DNA of 64,000 bases from Adiantum capillus-veneris (lineage: Eukaryota; Streptophyta; Polypodiopsida; Polypodiales; Pteridaceae), in assembly GCA_014529385.2 (NCBI GenBank), contig CM043960.1, positions 116,942,043 to 117,006,042 on the forward strand, given 5' to 3'. The notes under the pieces were generated by a model. It worked only from the letters and a program-made list of their open reading frames with translations, searched no databases and was not told the DNA's origin. Numbering within the stretch: the stretch's first letter is position 1; the number at the start of each line of letters is the position of its first letter. Below, piece after piece: positions 48,540 through 57,637 of this stretch. A program made the position numbers and the translations under genes.

Positions 48540-49043
48540 GGTAGGGGGAAGGGGGGGGGGGGGGGGGTAACCATTTAAAAAGTAGGGAAGGGGGGGGGGT
48601 AAACCATTTGAAAAGTAGGGGGGTAGGGGTCTTCTCTCTCTAACTTTTTGGCCAACTTGTAAGTGGCCTCTTAACTCTCCCATGCCACCTAAGCAAATCC
48701 GTGGGTCAAAGAGGTCAAAAAAATGACTTTTTTCATAAACTTTCAAAAAAAATCTATTCCCCCCTAAAAAGTACCCCCAACATATACACATAATTAAAAA
48801 AAAAGATTTTTAAGTTAAATTACTCAAAATTCAACATTTTTTGACTCCCTCCAAACTTTTAGGAAATTCCCCCCAAAATTGAAAACTTTTCCTCCTAATC
48901 TAAGCTCCTCTCCTACACCCATCCCCCTTGCACCTGCACCTGCTGCTGCACTTACACACCCATCTCTCCATCCTTCAAGCTCCATCTCTCCAGCCTACAA
49001 GCTCTATCTCTCCATCCTTCAAGCTCCATCTCTCCATCCTACA
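48540..49043. other. Left subterminal region: G-tracts and CT-rich tandem leader
   Basis: Runs of 9 to 20 G lie at 48550-48625, spaced by near-repeats of taaaccatttgaaaagtaggg. AT-rich DNA follows, then a pyrimidine-rich leader (48885-49040) with about four tandem copies of caagctccatctctccatcct just before the transposase start codon. Confidence 0.7.
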
Positions 49044-51919
49044 ATGCCTCTTGACAACGTGACCAATGTCCCAGCAAGCTCTTCACACGGTAGGTCTCCA
49101 AGTCTTTTCCTACTCCTACCTCAAGAGTATGTTCCGACAAAGAAAACATGCTTGGGTACATTACCTTCAGCCAACGAACGCCGCGCTCAAGGGGTGAAGA
49201 ATGTGGATCTCTGGACAGACGGATGCTTGTATCCAAAGGATCCTTCTCTCAATGTTCATCCGTCTTTTACAAACATTCCATCACTGTTGCAATACGTTGG
49301 AAATGGAGAGCAAGGTTTGTTGGGCTACTGCAAGAGACTCAACAAACACGAGATTGCGCGGTCCGAGATCTACTTGCGTCATTGGCAGTTGCTCAATGGG
49401 AGTTTCCGCAATCTTCAAGATCAGATGCAAACAACTACTAGTGCGCTTGAGGAGGCAAAGAGCACCATCACAACCAAGGAAAATGTAATTAAAAAGCTTA
49501 AGGATACTCTTTCACACATGAAGAGTACTGCCATGGGAGGTAGGGTGAGGAAACGAGAGTTGTCCAAAATTCAGACTCTTGCACCACGTGGAGGTGCAAG
49601 AAAACGAAGGGTGACAGCTATGAGGTAACATGTTCTGTCCCTCATGTTGTTTAAGTCTAATATGGCTCATCATTGTTGTTTTGGGCAATAGGAACTTCAT
49701 CCAAGAAACGTGCGGCGGCGAGAATGCGGAAGCTAGGGCTACTTTACTTCGTTCTTGTTTCAACAAAGAGGATTTTATTGGGATGCTTGATGCTCCAGAG
49801 GCAAAACACTTGAAAGACGCAATCACTAAGAGAGTTCTTAGTGATTTTTCTAATATTGTCACTGATCTAGATGTTCAGGATATTTGTGATACTGTTGGGA
49901 TTAGTACCAAGGGCTATCAAGCAATACATCAAGACGGTTAAAAGATGCATTAAGAAGTTGAGGAGTCACGAAAAACCTATTCCCACTTCCTCATAGAGTG
50001 CAGATTGCCAAGAAGGTGTCAAATGAAGATGTTGTTCACCAATTAGGGGACTACTTGTATATTGAAGACACAATGCCTCTTCAGCCGCTCCGTAGAAAAT
50101 CACAAGGAAGGAAGGGCCGCGGGAAGGGAAGCGGTGCTGTTTCTAACAGTGTGTTGCGGACCGAAGGGTTTGTTTACACCAAATTCAACAATATCTTTGT
50201 GGACTTGATACGATTGCAGCAGTCCATGGCTGTTTTCTACAATTTGAGTGATGCAGGTTAGTTTAGAGTTGCCTACATGCTCTATGATGTGTCATAACAA
50301 GCATTCTGAGGCTTTATGTTGTTGGCAGTTCTTGAAGGCAAGCTTGTGTTTGTGCTGAAGTTGGATGAGTGTGTAATTGTTAAAGGGAGAAAGTTGGAGA
50401 GAATGAGCATCACGCTTATGAATGAAGCCCTAGCTTATGCCAAGCAATCTTGCAGTTCGAGTGAAGCGACAAAGCCCTCTTTTAGTGTGCAATCAGAGAA
50501 GGATATATGGTGGCTTGGTGCAATTGAAGTTCCGAAAGAGACACGTGAAGTCCTTGCATGGATTTTTAGTAGAATCCCATGGGTCACAGAGGTCATTAAA
50601 GCTCAAATAAACGGTGAGAAGCTCATGGTTCCAGGACGTGGAAAGTTTGATGTTGAATGGCATTTAGGTGGTGATCTAAAGACCATAAAGTGCACGCTTG
50701 GATGCAAACAAGGTGCAAATTCTTTACTTCCCTGTCCATTCTGTACGAAAGGGCACAAGACAAGTCGAGAAACTCAAGTGGAAGGTCAGGACGAAGATAA
50801 TGATGACCATATAAATAGGGAGTGGCAAACTTCGGTTCTTTCATGTGATATGTTGCAGGTGCCCAATAGGGATAGCAAAAATCCTGGGTGGAACCCCATA
50901 ATTCCCTTCTCCCTCAACAATGTTCACTTTTGTACATTGCATGCGTTTATGCGAATATGTGATAGGATCCTAAAGCATCACATTGATTATGCTTTCACAA
51001 TGAAGCCCCTTCAACGGTCAAAAGACTCCTTCCAGGGGGTGGAGACGCTCGTTAATGAGTTTGGATGTCACCAATCAAGGGTGAACATTGTAGCAGAGAC
51101 TTGTAGGGAGAAGACATATGAGGTGGCACAGAAGGTTTCCATGAATGGAGCCAAGGCACGCCGATTTTTCAAGAAGATGTCAAAGTCTCCAATGCAGGTA
51201 TCCAAGGCAAGTGTCGATCTAGCAAGTGAGAAGCGGTGGGAGTTGTGGAAAGATTTGTGTTCATGCACGACGGACAAAGATCCCAATGTGGAGGTTTCCA
51301 ACCAACGCAAGCTAGTATGGTCATCCTTTCAAAAGGTTGTGCAATTGATGAATCTTTCAAGCACCAACATTGAGCAGCGAGAGGAGTTCAAGAAGGTGCT
51401 TTATGAATTCACAAAGGCCGCTAAGGACGGATGGTCTGAAAGCAAGATTACACACTACATGGTTTGTTTTAACGGACTTAATACATATGCAATGTTTGAA
51501 AATGCAAATTTTCAATTCGCTTATCTTCTTTTTGGTTGTTTTAGCACATTCTCTATGCGCATGGTGCATACTTCATGGACCGCTATGGTTCGCTTGATAT
51601 ATGGAGTACACAAGGCATGGAGAAGTCCCACTATCGAGCAAAAGGAGTCTACTTCAAGAATACTCGGCATGGTGGTGGTAGTTCACACTCCAACTACCTC
51701 CAAGAGATGTTTAACTGGTTTTTTAGGCACACCTTTGGGAGAACTCGTACTATTGAGAAAGCAAGAGAATCGATGTTAGCAAAGCAGTTACGCAACGCTT
51801 CCCGTACTGCAGCATCCGAGAAGTGGAAACGCTCGCGAGCGTCCCTGGGCCATGAAGCTTGGTGTGCAACTAAATATCGAAAAGGCAGCGTTTGGGCATC
51901 GCGTCAGCCGTCCGCATGA
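49044..51919 (+). CDS. Transposase-like protein of the DNA transposon, four exons, lightly damaged
   Basis: Likely exons 49044-49624, 49692-50256, 50329-51461 and 51545-51919, with GT...AG introns that join in phase. Residues: head, LWTDGCLYPKD, a coiled-coil stretch (NGSFRNLQDQMQTTTSALEE...), a basic patch KRELSK..RKRR, then the core. The core has FVLKLDECVIVKGRK, VEWHLGGDLKTIKCTLG and SLLPCPFCTKGHKT, then IPFSLNNVHFCTLHAFMRICD, and in the last exon STQGMEKSHYRAKG. Acidic residues in LDE, GGDLK and GMEK are candidates for an RNase H-like DDE/D site. GGD.K followed by a C..C pair also occurs in uncharacterised transposon-like proteins of other eukaryotes, but I cannot name the superfamily. 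A frameshift near 49925-49985 breaks exon 2. Start chosen for its position after the leader. Confidence 0.65.
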
Positions 51920-52060
51920 TCCAGGTTTAGTTGTTAAATTCAATTGCTTTATTTGAGTTTCACTCAATTGGACGCATAGTGTGAAAGGACCCAAATCTCA
52001 AAAAAACCTATTTAAAGGTTGAAGGGGCTCATTTTGTCATTTTCCCTACTAGGTGCTACC

Positions 52061-52924
52061 ATGGCAAGAACAAAACAAACGGCTAGGATTGCATATCCAG
52101 AGGGGCCGGATGGCCAACGACTCAAAGGTACAGCAACAAAAGTTGGAACTTCACAAGCTCAAGGTGAAGTCCACACAGAAGAAGCTGGAGCTTCAAATCA
52201 GCATGGCCAGTCCTCTATAGCAGCAAAAGAGAGATGGAAGCATCGCCTTGTTGTCTATTCATTGGACTCCAACAATTCTGATGGCAACAGGGAGGATGAG
52301 AGCGACCAGAGCAAAGAAACAAACACCCAAAAGCAACCATCAGAAGGCTCCGAAGAGACACAAACGGATGAAGATGCCCCATGGGTTGGCGTCCAAATAC
52401 AAACTTATAAGGCTCACATGTCTATTGGGGGTAAGACACTTCCTAAAGGGAGTGGACCTACACCATCACATTCGATCAATAGTGAAGAGCACGAATCAGA
52501 TGGAGAGTGGGTGGAATCAGATTATGAGGTGTTGGAAGTGCCTGTGCAGAAAAAAAAGAGAAAGAGCATTGTCTACAAGAAGAGGAAGCAAGCTGCCCCG
52601 ACTCGTGCCAAAAATGCACCTCCACGTCGACCTCAGAAGGTACGAAAGCGCAGCTGTGCTTTTGCTGAGATTTGACACTATCAAAAGAGCACCGAGCTCT
52701 TGATTTGGAGGGCCCCTTTTGCAAGGCTATGCGGGGAGGTTTTGCAATTGTACAACACTCAGTTTCGGATGGGCGCAGTGGCCATAGAGGCAGTCCAAGA
52801 GGCAGCAGAACAATATTTAACTGGCATATTCGAGGATTCTAACCTCTGTGCCATCCATGCAAAGCGTGTAACCATTATGCCCAAGGATATGCAGCTTGCT
52901 CGCGGTTTGCGCCATGAGGAGTAG
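52061..52924 (+). pseudogene. Histone H3 chimera: H3 tail motif, ~150-residue insert, H3 histone fold; one in-frame stop
   Basis: ATG 52061 in context accATGg opens MARTKQTAR, identical to histone H3 residues 1-8 after Met; residue 9 of H3 (Lys) is replaced by Ile. There follows an insert with polar and acidic stretches (NREDESDQSKET, EETQTDEDAP, SEEHESDGEW) and a basic end (KKKRKSIVYKKRKQ). From about residue 190, RKQAA..RAKNAP resembles H3 RKQLA..KAARKSAP. Residues 206-287 are an H3 fold: [49 protein letters not shown]. Total 287 codons against 135-136 for H3. Codon 205 is TGA (52673-52675), where H3 has Arg; CGA-to-TGA would explain it. It sits 141 bp after the transposase stop. The fold is nearer canonical H3 than CENH3. 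No intron is needed. Confidence 0.85.
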
Positions 52925-53308
52925 CTTGTAATTAGGCATCAACCTTTTTGTATTTACGGAACTCCAAGATTGGGAAGAATTTGAATACAAGCGTCTTTTG
53001 ATTGTATATCCCACTCTGTGCATTGTATTGGGAAGAATTGTAATATAATCGTCTTTTATTGTATACCCCACTGCGCATTGTATTGTTTTAATTCTGTACC
53101 ATGCAATGTAGCACTGGTTCAAGTTTTGTCTACCTTCTATTGTATGTATGTAGCCATTAGCTTGTTATTGTGAAAAATTGCCTACATTTAGCACCTTGGC
53201 TAAGTGGGGCATGCACTTCCTGATGTATCCATGCTATGTGACTCACTATTGCATGGCAAAAACATCTACAAAGTGTTGAAAATGGCTTGGAATGCCCCCA
53301 AATTGGCT

Positions 53309-53374
53309 GCCACAAGGGCGCGCATTTGGGGCTTCCAGAGGCCTATGGATGGACATAATGCGCGCCCTTGTGGC
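53309..53374. repeat. GC-rich hairpin between convergent transposon genes
   Basis: gccacaagggcgcgcatt (53309-53326) and aatgcgcgcccttgtggc (53357-53374) are perfect 18-base inverted repeats with a 30-base loop. It lies between the ends of the H3 chimera and the first minus-strand gene. Confidence 0.8.
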
Positions 53375-53512
53375 TTCCTTTCCTAGTGCTTTCCAGACAC
53401 TTTCTAATGGTTTCCAGACAATTTTCACAAGCAATAAGTATGTTTTGTTTGCTTCAATGCTTCAATTACCATAGATGCTGTTGGCAATCATCCCCCCTTA
53501 GTCCATGTCAGT

Positions 53513-53774
53513 CCTATACTCCAAAAAGGGCTTAGATATTTCCACAAAGTTTACTCTTGTGGTTTGTTAATACAACTTTAGGTATCTGGGGCAAGATGGG
53601 CTTAAGGTTACATGGTCACTCTGTTTTGTAAATGGGTATGCTCCTATACTCCAAAAAGGGCTTAGATATTGCCACAGTTTACTCTTGTGGTTTGTTGATA
53701 CAACTTTAGGTATCTGGGGCAAGATGGGCTTAAGGTTACCTGGGTATCCATGTCTTTCTCTTTTGCAACTGGGT
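53513..53774. repeat. Tandem duplication, ~131-bp unit
   Basis: The run cctatactccaaaaaggg ... gcttaaggttac(a/c)tgg...gggtatg occurs twice in a row (about 53513-53643 and 53644-53774) with a few differences. Noncoding intergenic DNA of the transposon. Confidence 0.8.
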
Positions 53775-53786
53775 ATTAATGTCTTG

Positions 53787-54668
53787 TCACTCTGTTTTGT
53801 ACCTGGGTATGCTCTTAGATGTGTCCAATTTCATCTGCGGTGCCTCTGTGTCCGCCAAAGTATTCCCCATGGACAGTAGGAGATCATCGTCATGGGAGGT
53901 GGTGGTATCAAGATCAAACTTGCCATGGTCATCGAGGATGGAGAAACACTCATCCATGCGAAGCTAAAAGGATTTCTCCAGATCGTGCATAAACACAAAC
54001 TCCTCCCCACCCACCACAATGGAGGAGAAGCGGGTAATCTCTACCTCAGGGATGGCATCCCGAGTGGTGGTTCCTTCTGGCGGTCCGGAGGATGAACCGA
54101 CTGATGGAGAGGCCTCCAAGAGGCCTAAAATCCCTACAGGGTAGGTCAAGTCAAGCGTCCTCTCCTCTGCGGATGAGTCAATGGCCGCGGGCTTGGGGTC
54201 CTTCACATCAGCCAATACCCCGCCGATCTGCAAGTGAGGTAGCACTACGTCAGGGCCTGCTGGGCACTCGTGAAGGAGGAAGATCAGTATGGCCTGAATA
54301 GAGAAAAAAGTGTTTCCGATCCTTCCCTTACACATTGCTCGCACATCATCAGCTTCAAGCCGCACATATTGTCTAACCGGTTGTGCTATGGTGGCAAAGC
54401 GTGCAAGCCGTTGATGAAATGGCATGTCCCCTTGGTAGATGTGGTGGAGAAGGCCTTCAGGGACCCATTGCCGTGGCCGGTTTGGTAACTCAACAATGAA
54501 TCTCCCCATGCACGTGGAAATCTATGAAGTAATGTGCTCAAGAGATTGAGAGTGGAGGGTCAAGGTGGTTTCCAAATCGGGTTGGGTTGTGAAAAATGCT
54601 TGAAGCTCAGGGCGATTTGCATGCCCAACCTCAGTAAGGAATGCATCTAAAGCACTAGTAGCAGCCAT
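53787..54668 (-). pseudogene. DNA-transposon gene 3, unknown function, two in-frame stops
   Basis: From ATG at 54668 (MAATSALDAFLTEVG) one frame of 294 codons runs to TGA at 53787. It is interrupted only by TAG at 54522-54524 and TAG at 53964-53966. The frame between them reads MGRFIVELPNRPRQWVPEG, YVRLEADDVRAMCKG, NTFFSIQAILIFLLHECP and, later, VVGGEEFVFMHDLEKSF; the last part is acidic (SILDDHGKFDLDTTTSHDDD). The coding look continues on both sides of each stop, so the stops are probably recent lesions. No domain is recognised. A TATA box 82-89 bases upstream supports it as an independent gene. Confidence 0.55.
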
Positions 54669-54749
54669 TTCTTCTCTTTGCGTGATTGGGTATGCTAGGT
54701 CTCTCTGCAATGCTGGGATGAAAATGGTGAAATGAGGAGGTGGTCCTCC

Positions 54750-54757
54750 TTATATAG
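54750..54757 (-). promoter_or_regulatory. TATA box of DNA-transposon gene 3
   Basis: Reads CTATATAA on the minus strand (context TGTCTATATAAGG), about 82 bases before the ATG at 54668, leaving a leader of about 50 bases. Confidence 0.6.
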
Positions 54758-55045
54758 ACATATTCCATCTCGAAAAAAATAAAAAATATGCATTTAAAAA
54801 ATAAATTTACACCACCTTAAAACTCAAGTACAAAATCAAGTACAACACCTTAAAACTTTTCAAAATCTTTAATAAAATATCCAATATATAAACGATTAAA
54901 GTTACAAGCCAATTCACTTAGACAAGATGATTTCGTCTGTAGCCCAATCTTTGTAAACAAGCATAGTGGCCTCCATCCGCCTTCCAATCTATACAACCAA
55001 AAATGGCCAATCAAAATACAAAACCCCACAAAAAATAAGAAAAGG

Positions 55046-56209
55046 TAGCTAAGCAAGCACAAAGCAGACCTTGCGTTGTTCTAGTTTGAAACTTGCATTA
55101 CCGACATCCTCGAATCCCATTATGACAAAGTGTTCCCGAAGATTGGCAAGAGTCCAATGCGGATTCACTACAACCACCTCCACCTTGTTATTGGGCATGC
55201 GGACACGAATTTCAAAGGATTGAATCTCTTCGGCTGTCAGTTGCAAGGGTATCCATTTGACACGTTTGTGCATCCACCTCTCATAGCTAAACCGTGCATA
55301 CAAGGTGCACCTTGCTTTCAAATACCGAAGGCAAAGCTGTGTGGGGGACACATTGCACTTATAACGGTCACCATCATGCAAACCGTCAACATAGCCCCAA
55401 TTGACACCTAGAATGGTGTCCATTGCATCTATGTCAATTTATTTGCAAACAAACATTGTTGGTGTTTCTACAATCGGCAGAGAGCAGAATGCATGCACAA
55501 ACAAATGAATGGGACAATGCCAACTGAGACCCACCGATCTGGTTGCCTTACCAAACTTTAGGGACCCTTGGAAATCTTGCATCACCTTGCGCTTGAAAGA
55601 AAGCAAAGCCCAATGGTCTGGAGTTGGCCATTCTGCACTCTGCAATGAGGGTGTCTCCACGGCTTCTAACCTACCATAGCTTTGGCTTGACTTCGGCACC
55701 ACGTACTTGTGGGAGTACATGAATATTCGCTGCTCGGTAAGTTTTTTTGATGAAACATTAGGAAACATAAGCTCCCCAATGTGAGCATGCACAACCATGA
55801 ACATGCCTGAGAGGCACTCAAGCGGCTGCTCCTCAACTAAGTTGGATGGAAAAAAATCTTTACAAATGCCCTTAGTTAAACATAATGATCAACAGCTAAA
55901 CCATGAAAACTTACAATGAGGTGCAAATTGAGTTGAAGCTCTCTTGAGGTGGAGCTCAGCTGCACTGTAGACGTGTTTTACGATGGCCACCATTCCGGAC
56001 TTTGTTTCTTTGAATGCCAATAGCCGGCCCTTCCAATGACGTTCCAATACGCCTCGACACCGTACGCGATGAGGTCCAGCACATGACGGTTGCATGTAGA
56101 TCCATGCACCCTTCTTGAATACTTGTGGGATCCATACCCCCTCTGAGTCTTTTGTGTTGTGCAACACAATCTCCTCTATCTCTGGTTTGGGCCGTCTATG
56201 CGTGGACAT
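55046..56209 (-). pseudogene. DNA-transposon gene 4, unknown function, one intron and one in-frame stop
   Basis: Exon 1 from ATG 56209 (MSTHRRPKPEIEEIVLHN, GVWIPQVFKKGAWIYMQP, HWKGRLLAFKETKSG) ends at a GTAAGT donor near 55914. The acceptor is probably AACTTAG near 55841, giving exon 2: VEEQPLECLSGMFMVVHAH, FMYSHKYVVPKSSQSYG, PTPDHWALLSFKRKVM, WHCPIHLFVHAF. A TAA at 55439-55441 interrupts it, and the same frame resumes with MDTILGVNWGYVDGLHDG and ends VVVNPHWTLANLREHF, GFEDVGNASFKLEQRK (stop near 55046, or a donor there). The last 45 residues have the rhythm of a ubiquitin-like beta-grasp, a weak guess only. Function unknown. The promoter side (56230-56560) is purine-rich. Confidence 0.5.
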
Positions 56210-56559
56210 GCTTGGGAAGTTGGGCTTAGGAAGGGATTTGAAAGAGTTGAGTACTGAGGGGAGGGTGAGGTGAGCTTCCTATGGTGGCTATGGTGTCTTT
56301 GACAGTGGAGATAGAGAAAGAGGGGAGAAGTGAGAGGTAGAGAGGTAGAGAGGATAGTGGAGCTGTGGCCTATGGAGTGTGGGACTGTAGAGGGTTGATG
56401 GAGGTGTGAGAGAAGGGGGAGCTATGGAGAGAGAGGAAGAGAGTGGTGGAAAGCTTTTGGCTATGGCTGCCTTGACTGTAGAGAGAGAATGGGAGGAGGG
56501 AGACTGTGGGAGAGAAAAGTAATGAGGGAGAGAGAGAAAAGTGGATTTTGGGGGGGAAA

Positions 56560-56888
56560 ATTGACTTTTTTAAGTTAGTTTATGTTTTGGGGCAGTTTTG
56601 GAGGCAAATGGGTCAACTTTGGAACTTTTTAAAAAAATCAATTTTTAGGGTTTTTAAGCATGCGCGTTTTTTTTTGGGGGGTCCCCCCCTTTTATGACAC
56701 CTCTCTCCTCCTATTTATCCCCCCCCTCCCCCCCTCCCCCCCCCAGCCCCTAGCCTACCTCCCACCTCTCTCTAAGAACCAAGCATTGAAGAGGGAGACA
56801 ATTAGGCTGCACCTCTACCATTCCTCCCCCTCTAGGTGATATCCCAAGAGCCTTCTCATTGGTTCTCCCTTAAGCCTTCACTAATCAA
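56560..56888. other. Right subterminal region: C-tracts (G-tracts on the inward strand)
   Basis: T-rich/G-run DNA (tttttttttggggggtcccccccttttatg, about 56666-56695), then C7-C10 runs at 56719-56745 and CCTCC words. It mirrors the G-tracts of the left subterminal region. No coding sequence. Confidence 0.65.
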
Positions 56889-56922
56889 AAAGGCCCAAGG
56901 AGAGTCCATATTTTTCCTAATG
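56889..56922 (-). repeat. Right terminal inverted repeat of the DNA transposon
   Basis: aaggcccaaggagagtccat and ttttcctaatg in order; inverted partner of 48460-48493. Confidence 0.92.
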
Positions 56923-57637
56923 ACACACACTCACACAATCTCATGTGTGAAGTAAATAAGACTCTCTCTCCTTCTCAAGATTTAATGGAAAGCTTATCAC
57001 CTACTCCAAACTTGTGAGAAGGGAGGCCTACACCAACAACTCTTGGCTTTGTGATGCAAATCCAACCAAGAGCCAAGCTTCAATGCATGCTCATCTCCTC
57101 TACCATGCTAATTACTAAGCTAAGCTATGCTAATAAGAGTGATTATGTGAGGAGATGTACATCTTTCTCGTAAGAATACTCCTTCTTCCTCTTAATCTAC
57201 TCTCATACCCCGCTAGCTCTCACCATCTTCGAAGATGTGTGAGGTCTTGGGTCTGAGACCGGAGACAATTGATGTTGTGGTTGATAAGTGTTTTGCTTGG
57301 TGCATGAAGCTTTCATCTTCATTGCACTAGCTAGTCTTGAAGGAACACAAAGAATTGTATTGTACAATGTCTCTCTTGATGGGAGAAACCATAATACAAA
57401 GCCTTTTGGAGGGGGGACCGGCTCCATGTAAATCCGGTCCTCAACTATTATCAATAGCTTAATTTGTCTCTCTTTTGAAAGTATTGTTCATGCTATCTAA
57501 CTAGGTGTTATGCTTTTTGTTGCTCTCTCCACCCAAGCACTCTTGAAATTCTCATTAGGAATCTATTCTAATGAAATGCCCACTATGTTCATGCTAATTT
57601 CCGCTACACACAAGTTTTTAGGCCATTAAATGTTACA
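56923..57637 (+). repeat. E3 3' LTR, right part
   Basis: LTR consensus resumes (acacacactcacacaatctcatg) and ends AAATGTTACA at 57637, followed by the TACAT target duplication. Confidence 0.95.

Larger units (their letters stand above)
48460..56922. mobile_element. 8.46-kb terminal-inverted-repeat DNA transposon with four genes, inserted in E3 3' LTR
   Basis: The left end CATTAGGAAAAAAATGGAC... and the reverse complement of the right end CATTAGGAAAAATATGGAC... match for about 33 bases through CTCC and TGGGCCTT, with two mismatches. The LTR consensus resumes exactly after it. A 3-bp aca flanks both sides (48457-48459, 56923-56925), but the site is a (CA)n tract, so the duplication length is uncertain. 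Inside, in order: a spliced transposase-like gene (+), a histone H3 chimera (+), and two unknown genes (-). Both subterminal regions carry long G-tracts (on the strand running inward). The superfamily is not assigned: the TIR and 3-bp duplication recall CACTA, but the protein does not. Confidence 0.9.
40334..57637 (+). mobile_element. Gypsy E3, full-length chromovirus inserted in copia B
   Basis: 5' LTR 40334-41889, coding region to 47223, 3' LTR 47581-57637 split by the DNA transposon. TACAT lies directly before (40329-40333) and after (57638-57642), a perfect target-site duplication, and the copia B protein reads across the two flanks. Same family as E1 and E2. Confidence 0.95.

Noticed and set aside
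51068-51360. Minus-strand frames inside the transposase exon
   Set aside because: Shadows of the plus-strand coding sequence; no independent start, splice or motif evidence.
52673-52675. TGA in the H3 chimera as selenocysteine or programmed readthrough
   Set aside because: Neighbouring genes of the element have stops of the same mutational type, and H3 has Arg here, so a CGA-to-TGA lesion is simpler.
52676-52924. Histone fold as a centromeric H3 (CENH3)
   Set aside because: CENH3 has a longer loop 1 and a different end; here loop 1 is not longer and [15 protein letters not shown] follows canonical H3.
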